64,000 bases of DNA from contig JAESUZ010004136.1 in NCBI GenBank assembly GCA_017311185.1, positions 1,550,001-1,614,000 on the forward strand, written 5' to 3'. The translations under genes and the position numbers were made by a program. This document shows, piece after piece, positions 57,270 to 64,000 of the stretch (its first letter is position 1; each line of letters opens with the position of its first letter). The stretch comes from Proteles cristata cristata (taxonomy: Eukaryota > Chordata > Mammalia > Carnivora > Hyaenidae). Under the pieces are notes generated by a model. The model did not search any database. It was given only the letters and a program-made list of their open reading frames with translations, and had not been told where the DNA came from.

Positions 57270-57479
57270 GGGGCACCTGGGTGACTCAGTTGGTTAAGGC
57301 ATTTGACTCTTGATTTTGGTCCAGGTCGTGATCTCACGGTTCTTGGGATCAAGCCCAGAGTTGGGCTCCCTGCTGACAGTGCAGAGCCTGCTTGGGATTC
57401 TCTCCCTCCCCTCTCGCTGCCTTCCCCCCCCACTCAAAATAAATAAATAAATAAACATTAAAAAGAAAGAAAGAAAGAA
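57270..57479 (+). mobile_element. Felid SINE (long form)
   Basis: Complete; tail (AAAT)n then (GAAA)n. Confidence 0.92.
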
Positions 57480-57599
57480 CTCTGTCCATTTGCCTGGCAA
57501 AGGGGGCAAAGAAGTTTGCCATTCATGTAGGTAAGGAGTGGGGCAGTCAACTTTCTGCAAATCGGCCAAGTCCATGGGGGAAATGTAAGCATTTTTGCC

Positions 57600-57965
57600 A
57601 GACTTAGTTTCCTATTGTGCTGTAACAAATTACAGTAAACTTGACAGAATGCTGTGGCCTACCAAGGGCCTGCTTCTCTCTCATATTGGATCAAGCGAGA
57701 GGTCCCTCCCAGAGAACTTGGCATGGGAATTTGGGGAATGCAACAAATTAGTGGCTTAAAACAACGGAATTATTATCTTACAGTTCTGGAGGTCAAAAGC
57801 CTGGGACAGATTTCACTGGGCTAAACCCAAGGTGTTAACACAGCTGTGCAATCGGAACGTTATATGTTGACATTCTGTGAGGCCTGTGCTTACAGGATGT
57901 TCTAGACAGGATTCCAGCTTGGCCTTCTTTGCCACACAAATTGTGTGAATCGGGCTCCCTGAGTT
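57600..57965 (-). mobile_element. MLT1-like LTR
   Basis: 'tcctattgtgctgtaacaaatta', 'agtggcttaaaacaacgg' and 'cttacagttctggaggtcaaaagcc' are hallmark antisense MLT1 blocks. Confidence 0.8.
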
Positions 57966-58032
57966 GGGTAAGTGCATGCTGTGGTTACAAATGCTCAGGA
58001 GGTTTTCCGCCCTTTAAAAAAAATATTTATTT

Positions 58033-58216
58033 ACGGGCGCCTGGGTAGCTCAGTCACTTTAGAGTCTGACTTTGGCTCAGGTCGTGATCTCACAGTTCAT
58101 GGGTCTGAGCCCCCCACCCGGCTCTGCTGTCCGCACAGAACCCATTTTGGATACTCTGTTTCCCTCTCTCTCTGTCCCTCCCTGCTCATGCTATCAATCT
58201 CTCTCTCTCTCTCAAA
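58033..58216 (+). mobile_element. Felid SINE inserted in tail of an opposing SINE
   Basis: Duplication aaaatatttattta at 58018 and 58217 shows that this copy entered the A/T tail of the minus-strand SINE at 58217-58434. Confidence 0.92.
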
Positions 58217-58434
58217 AATATTTATTTATCTGGGGGGAGGGGCAAAGAGGGAGAGAGAGAGACAGAGTGCAAGTGGGGTAGGAACAGAGAGAGAGGGAGA
58301 CACAGAATCTGAAGCAGGGTCCAGGCTCTGAGCTGTCAGCACAGACCCTGATGCGGGGCTTGAATTCATGAACCAGAAGATCATGACCTGAGCCGAAGTT
58401 CAATGTTTAACTGACTGAGCCACCCAGGCGCCCC
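58217..58434 (-). mobile_element. Felid SINE, host of the previous copy
   Basis: Its tail is split, with a remnant at 58013-58032. Ends 'gagccacccaggcgcccct'. Confidence 0.92.
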
Positions 58435-58688
58435 TAAAAATGATTCTGTACCTAGGTGATTACATTAAGTTTACCAAACTGTTGGAAACAGAAGTCAGGA
58501 GACAATGTTTTAAAGGATGATAATTGGGAACTTTTTAGAAACTTACAAAGACTCTAAGAGGACAGCAATCTGGAACAGAATGAATTAAAATATCAACAGC
58601 TAATCATGTTATTGTAAACTGTATAATGTCAAAGACAAGGAAAAATATTAAAGATAGATAAATAAGTCACCTAAAAAAATGTCAGGTA
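58435..58688. other. Unassigned intergenic sequence
   Basis: Nothing recognised. Confidence 0.35.
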
Positions 58689-58831
58689 AGGGCACCTGGC
58701 TTAGTCAGTTGAGCATCCAACTCTTGATTTTGGCTCAGGTCATGATCTCAGGGTCATGGGATGGAGCTTCACATTGGGCTCTTTGCTGAGCATGGAGCAT
58801 GTTTAAGGTTCTCTCTCTCTCTCTCTTTCTT

Positions 58832-58863
<32 letters not shown>

Positions 58864-58921
58864 CTTCTGTTCCCCACTTGTATGCCTGCTATCTCTCTGT
58901 CTAAAATAAAATTTAAAAAGG
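58689..58921 (+). mobile_element. Felid SINE with expanded CT/CTTT tract
   Basis: (CT)n with TTTC interruptions spans 58811-58864. Head lacks 'gtggc'. Confidence 0.88.
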
Positions 58922-59346
58922 AAAAGAATGACAGTTAAACTGATAGTATGTCTCTCATTCTCAGCATTAGGTACCAAATTGACAATGGATTATGGAAGGA
59001 ATATAACTATCAATCTAGGACTTCATGCTGAACTAAACTATACCATATCCCTTCCATCAGATTGACACAGATTTTTAAAAATCGAAGTATACAAAGTATT
59101 GGTTGAGATGTAAGGAAATCAAATCTCAGCCACTGCTCGTGGCAGGTAAACTGGTGTAACTTAGCACAGTTTGGCAATAACTAAGGAAACCGAAAATGTA
59201 TATTCTCTATGACTCAGCAATCCCACTTCTCTGGGAAGTGTTTCTACACATATCTACAAAAGTGTGCACAAAGGTGCACACCATGGAATGACTACAATGG
59301 GGGAAAAAAATTAGAAGCAACCTAAATAGATTCTAAATTTGCCAAA
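58922..59346 (+). mobile_element. Old L1 fragment interrupted by SINE
   Basis: From about 59050: 'ttggttgagatgtaaggaaatc', 'actggtgtaacttagcacagtttggcaataa' and 'tcagcaatcccacttctctggg' are sense L1 ORF2 3' blocks. Confidence 0.68.
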
Positions 59347-59568
59347 TGAGAACCTGGGTAGCTCAGTCAGTTAAGCACCTGACTCTTGATTTCGGTCCAG
59401 GCCATGAGCTCAAGGCTGTGGGATCAAGCCCTGTATCAGGCCCTGCACTGAGCATGGAGCTTGTTTGGGATTCTCTCTCTTCCTCGTTCTGTCTTTCCCC
59501 CACATGCACATATGTGTGCACACACATGTACTCTTTCAAAATAAATAAATAAACATTAAAATAAAAGG
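59347..59568 (+). mobile_element. Felid SINE with TG/CA-rich 3' part
   Basis: Complete; the CT-rich section has become 'cacatgcacatatgtgtgcacacac'. Confidence 0.88.
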
Positions 59569-59734
59569 AAGATACACACTTATATACATTAAGAACAGCA
59601 GACACAGAAAAAGGTCTCTGCCCTCCCCTTGTCTGGCTGAAAAGCAGTACATACATTTCCTCTCTCTCCAGGACCAGAAAAGGAAACTTGCTATTGTTGC
59701 TGGTGGTGGTGGTTTATTTAATTTAAAAAATTAT

Positions 59735-59910
59735 TTTTTCAATTTTATTGGGATTGACATATAACATTGTGTTAGTTTAAGGTGTTCAACCTAATGGTTT
59801 GAGACAGATAGATAGATGGCTAGCTAGACAGCAAAATGATTACCACAAGTTTAATTAATTAACACATCACATAGTGACCAAGAGAGGGTTCTGCATGACA
59901 AATCTCGCTC
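59735..59910 (-). mobile_element. L1 3' UTR fragment
   Basis: 'gggattgacatataacattgtgttagtttaaggtg' and 'gcaaaatgattaccacaag' match the reversed L1MA-like 3' UTR. Carries a small (GATA)n. Confidence 0.8.
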
Positions 59911-60555
59911 AACAGCCTTTATCTTCCAATCCTTTCCCCACATATTTACCTTCCCACCGTTTGCCACCCCTGAGTCTAAATCCCTATTCCTTTGTTTACT
60001 CACTTCTCTACAAATGTATTGTTCTTTGTTAAGATGCTATATAAATTCTAAGTTCTAACCCAATTTGAATTACACATCATTTTCTACCATACATGGTAAT
60101 AAACTCTGCTTGTCTCTTTAATCTGTCTTTTGTTAGTTTAATTTTCAGGGATCCAGACACAGAACCTGGGAGGAGAAAAGAAAAGTTTTGTCCTCCTCTA
60201 TAATGTATATGTTAAAAATACATTAAACAGCCCCATTTATTATTTATGGAGACATATATCTGTAATAAAAGCATAAAAACAGAGTGGGAAATTCACCCTA
60301 TTAGTAAGGATTGTTGTTACCTTCAGGGAGGGACAGAGGTAAATGGGATAAGAAAGTATTGCTGTACCTTTTATTTCTCAAAAACGTAAAGATCTAAACA
60401 AATATGAAGACAATTAGCCTTTAAATCATCTCATTGGTAGGTACATGCTGTTGGTTTGTATTTTTTATGTTGGAAATAATACATATACGTGTGGATAAAT
60501 AAGACTACTTAATGCATTTTTCCATGTTTGGTATGGATTTTCTTTCTCTTTCTTT
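59911..60555. other. Unassigned intergenic sequence
   Basis: Nothing recognised with confidence. Confidence 0.4.
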
Positions 60556-60665
60556 TTTTCCCTTAATTTTATTTTTAAGTAATCTCCACACCGAACATGG
60601 GGCTTGAACTCACAACCTGAAAGCAAGAGTTGCATGCTCCGCCGACTGAACCAGCCAGTTGCCCC
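60556..60665 (-). mobile_element. Short-form carnivore SINE
   Basis: Duplication ggtatggattttct / ggtacagattttct. Confidence 0.87.
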
Positions 60666-60744
60666 TGGTACAGATTTTCTATAAGTATATTTCTTTCATT
60701 AAGTTATTGATTAAGTAAGTTTAATCTCCGCATTTTTACTTATT

Positions 60745-60958
60745 TTTTAAAAAAGTTTTAATATTTATTTATTTTTGAGACAGAGAGAGAACATGAGTAG
60801 GGGAGGGGCAGAGAGAGAGGGAGACACAGAATCTGAAGCAGGCTCCAGGCTCTGAGGTGTCAGTACAGAGCCCAATGCGGGGCTCGAACTCACTGACTGT
60901 GAAATCATGACCTGAGCTGAAGCTGGACCCTTACCCGACTGAGCCACCCACGTGCCGC
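60745..60958 (-). mobile_element. Felid SINE (long form)
   Basis: Complete, ends 'gagccacccacgtgccgct'. Confidence 0.92.
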
Positions 60959-61379
60959 TACTTACTTTTAATCTATTTACTTCTAAGGTGTTTCGTCAAA
61001 TTTTCTTTTATATTAAAGCTGGTTCTTACTTACATGTTTTGAAGTTACAACATTAGGTGTATAAAAGTTCATCTATGAAATATCCTTTATTTTTTAAGTA
61101 CTTTTTACTTTTTCCCTAATTTTAATTGCTTTTTGCTTAGCATACTGGTTTTGAGTTTCTTTTCTTTTCTTGTCTTTTTTTTTTTTTTTTTTTGAATCAA
61201 ATTGATATCCCTTCATTTTGGGATTTTGGTTTTTGTAACTCTCACAAACAGCAGTGCTATATTTGTTCTCTGCTTGCATTCAAATGTACTTTCATTCTTC
61301 TCGTTAGTTATAGATTGCTACATAAGGAACCTTTCTCAATCTCAAAACAACTACCTGTTTATTTGTTTGATATTTCAGT
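60959..61379. other. Unassigned sequence, possible L1 remnant
   Basis: 'agttacaacattaggtgtata' near 61045 is L1-like (antisense) but weak. T19 run near 61176. Confidence 0.35.
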
Positions 61380-61855
61380 GGGTCAGCGCTTTGGGTGGGT
61401 CAGCTGGGGGTTCTTCTGTGCTTCTGCTGGCTCTGCTTGGGAACTTTCATACAAGTGCAGCTATTTGGTAGCTCAACTGAGACCTTAGCCACATGTCTGG
61501 CTGTAGGTGCTGACCCTCAGCGGGACCTTTCTCTGCATATGGCCTCCCTTCCTCAAGGAGACTAGTGTGGGTCTCTTCAGCGATAGCTTTTTTCCAAGAG
61601 GGTAATAGCGGAAAGGGTAAACGTGCAAAGAAAGCATCATGAGTCCTGAGTTCAGAAGACCCATAATATCACTTCTTCCTCATTGTGCTGGTCAAAGCAA
61701 GTCACAAGGCCAGCCTGGATTTGGAGGGTCGAGAAGGAAATTCCGTCACTTGATGGGGGTCATGGCAAAGTATCATTGTAACCGGTCGGGTATACAGAGT
61801 GTGAGGGACTATTTCACCAGCCCCACAGATGATCTCCCATAATGTGGAAGGGATC
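61380..61855 (-). mobile_element. MLT1-like LTR
   Basis: 'attgtgctggtcaaagcaagtcacaaggccagcctgg', 'ccgtcacttgatgggggtc' and 'catggcaaagtatcattgtaa' match antisense MLT1 LTR sequence. Confidence 0.75.
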
Positions 61856-61984
61856 AAGTATGTGCTTTGTTTTACTTCTTGGTTCTAGTGGTTTGGGAAT
61901 TATTTGTGCTCTTGAAATGTCATAATTAAAATTGTAACCTAGGCATTTGATCCACTTGTTTTATCTAAACATTTAAAATTATTT

Positions 61985-62089
61985 GCTTTTTGTTTTTTTA
62001 AGTAAGCTTTCCACCCAACATGGAGCTTGAACTCACGACTCCACGATCAAGAGTCACATGCTCTACCAACTGAGCCAGCCAGGCACTCC
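61985..62089 (-). mobile_element. Short-form carnivore SINE
   Basis: Ends 'actgagccagccaggcactcct'. Confidence 0.86.
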
Positions 62090-62971
62090 TGTCTACATCT
62101 TCTCTTGCCCTTCTCCATTGTACTCTTCCCTGTGAGGCTGATCTGTATGGACCCCATGAGTGAGCCTCCTTGTCCTCTGACTTATGATCAGGTTTGGCAA
62201 GGGGGGAGGAGATAAGAAGAAAGGAAGGCAGTGAGGTTGGAGTATTGATTCTCTAGCCCCCTCCCTTTTTAACTGATTATTCGTGCTCACTGGAGATGCC
62301 GGCTCTCCTTGCGGGAGCTTATCTCTGGTGATTGTGGGAAGAGACAAGACACTGATGTGTGAAGTGTGCCAGCAGCTTGTTGTGTAGGTGTTGGGGTTTT
62401 GCGGTTGCTTGTGTTACCATTTATCTTGGGATGCTGCTTCTCTCTGGGGCCCAACACACGCATTCTCTGCTCTAATCTGACTTTAAGACAACGTTGCCCA
62501 GTGATAAGCAAAACAAGGAGAAGACGAGGGAGGAGCTTAATTGTAAGGACCATTTCTAATGCCATCCCTGAATTAACCACCACCATGGCGAACTTAGGAC
62601 CCCATCCATTCAGTCTTTGTGTTCATTGCCCCTGAACTTGATGCCTCTCTGGAATGCTCCCACATATGCCATCTTGCCTTCTAACCTAGAAAGGTCTGCC
62701 TTCTTATCCAGGGACCACTACAGTATCTCATTTCTCAATTTAGGATACTTTGAAAAAAATTTAATCCAGTCTCAAAGCTTATATCTACGCAGTGCTATTT
62801 GTCTCCACAAATTTTGTTGCTATATTGACTATTTTAGGAACCTGCAAAAGCACCCCACCTTAAACATTTTATTACAAATGTGGCTATTTTTCCTACTTCA
62901 GAGGATGCAATACCATGAAAAACTGCTTGTCCAGTGAAATGATGATTCTGAATAAGAATTAGACAATTGCT
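62090..62971. other. Unassigned intergenic sequence
   Basis: Parts of 62090-62640 have the look of an old repeat but no family was identified. Confidence 0.38.
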
Positions 62972-63083
62972 AGGGCAGCTGGCTGGTTAAGTTGCTGGAG
63001 CATGCGACTCTTGATCTCAGGGTTATGGGTTCTAGCCCCGTGTTTGGTTTAGAGATTAGAAAAGGAATTAACTTAAAAAACAA
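62972..63083 (+). mobile_element. Short-form carnivore SINE
   Basis: Duplication attagacaattg at 62958 and 63084. Confidence 0.88.
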
Positions 63084-63370
63084 TTAGACAATTGTTCAAC
63101 TAAATTGCACAGATAGCCAAGAATTTGCATTGTTGCCTTGGTGACTTAATAGCTGTATGGTCCACAGTGGAAAATACAAGATAAGAGTTCAATATGAAAA
63201 ATCATTCCAAAGGCAAGATGTGATTGGTACAGATATCTAATAATTAAATTCTGGCTAATTCACATTTTTCATTATCTTGATGATGAAATATAGTGTTGAT
63301 AATGTTTAAAAGAACTGAAAATCAGCGATGTTTAGATTTTCATGGTTCTGTGAAATAATAAGAAATGTAT
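63084..63370. other. Unassigned intergenic sequence
   Basis: Nothing recognised. Confidence 0.35.
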
Positions 63371-63374
63371 GTAC

Positions 63375-63437
<63 letters not shown>
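63371..63437. repeat. (AC)n microsatellite
   Basis: About 30 uninterrupted AC units, after a short ACAT tract. Confidence 0.97.
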
Positions 63438-63440
<3 letters not shown>

Positions 63441-64000
63441 TGGTTTCTGCCCTCAGTTCCTAACACAGGGCTCCTGAAACCCTGGTAAATAGGGATATTA
63501 GGAGAATCTTTAGTTCCAATACTTAGTCTTTGTCCCCAGTTTCTGGCAACTAAAAATCTTGTAATTTCCTAAGTGATAAGAGCACTAAGAATACCTTTAT
63601 TCTAATATTTGGTTTTTGGCCCTGGTTCTTGACATAGCATTCCCACATCCATTGGAATTTCCTGGGTGATAGCAATATCTTTTGTTCTAATGAGGTGACT
63701 CTTGGTGGGCTCCTGGATGGGGTCACCAGAAAGACCAAATCATGATCACAAGCTTGGAGTTTTCAGCCCTCCTCCCCCCATTCTCTAGAGAGGGGAGGGC
63801 TAAAAATGGAGTTGATACTTAATCATGTCTACTTGATGAAGCCTTCTAAAAACCCCGATAGTCGGGGGCTCAGAGAGCGTCCAGGTTGGTGAACACATAC
63901 ATCCCTGTGCCAGGAGGGTGATGCACCCCAGACCTTGCTGGGGACCCTCCCAGACCTTGCCCTCTTTATCTGGCTGTTCATCTGTATCCTTTATCACACG
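63438..64000 (+). mobile_element. Ancient ERV-type LTR, cut by the window end
   Basis: 'gaggtgactcttggtgggctcctgg', 'ggtcaccagaaagacc', 'gagagcgtccaggttggtgaacac' and 'tctggctgttcatctgtatcc' occur in the order of a widespread old mammalian LTR. Three tandem units of about 84 bp make up its left part. The 3' end and polyadenylation signal lie beyond the window. Confidence 0.7.

Overview
This is mammalian nuclear DNA, almost certainly from a cat (Felidae). The diagnostic signal is about 75 copies of the tRNA-derived carnivore SINE in its felid form: a GGGGCGCCTGGGTGGCTCAG head, a TGACAGCTCAGAGCCTGGAGCC middle, a CT-rich stretch and an AATAAA-rich tail. A minus-strand fragment that looks like a felid L1 3' UTR agrees. 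The species cannot be settled from this window. By established synteny (human 10p12) the domestic-cat location would be expected on chromosome B4.

Only one protein-coding gene can be supported: PIP4K2A (phosphatidylinositol-5-phosphate 4-kinase type-2 alpha), read on the minus strand. Its first coding exon lies at 38979-39120, inside a CpG island of about 1.7 kb (37975-39730) that carries the promoter. Everything from 38978 down to base 1 is the 5' part of intron 1; the later exons lie outside the window. From about 39.4 kb to 64 kb the sequence is upstream intergenic DNA with no recognisable exon. The exon as printed is two bases shorter than the 48-codon exon expected for the family. The shortage falls in a run of G just before the splice donor and shifts the reading frame.

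The rest is repeats. Intron 1 holds about 50 SINE copies, three sense-strand L1 3' fragments (the largest is 3.5 kb, 6920-10440), an antisense MLT1-like LTR, MIR elements and a MER5-like fragment. The intergenic side holds about 25 SINEs, several antisense L1 fragments, LTR-derived pieces (46 kb, 51 kb, 52.8-53.3 kb, 57.6 kb, 61.4 kb and 63.4-64 kb) and simple repeats. Several SINEs are nested inside older ones, and target-site duplications let the insertion order be read. Counted by eye, SINEs in intron 1 lie mostly antisense to PIP4K2A (about 38 plus, 12 minus), and this bias disappears upstream of the promoter (about 10 plus, 15 minus).

I see no operon, CRISPR array, tRNA or rRNA gene, or novel multi-gene system. 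The best leads are the frameshift at the end of PIP4K2A exon 1, a SINE with an inverted core expanded into a 20-bp minisatellite (20624-20940), two inverted SINE pairs (40.9 kb and 58.2 kb), a nested L1/LTR locus (52.5-54.3 kb) and an LTR with three tandem units of about 84 bp at the right edge.
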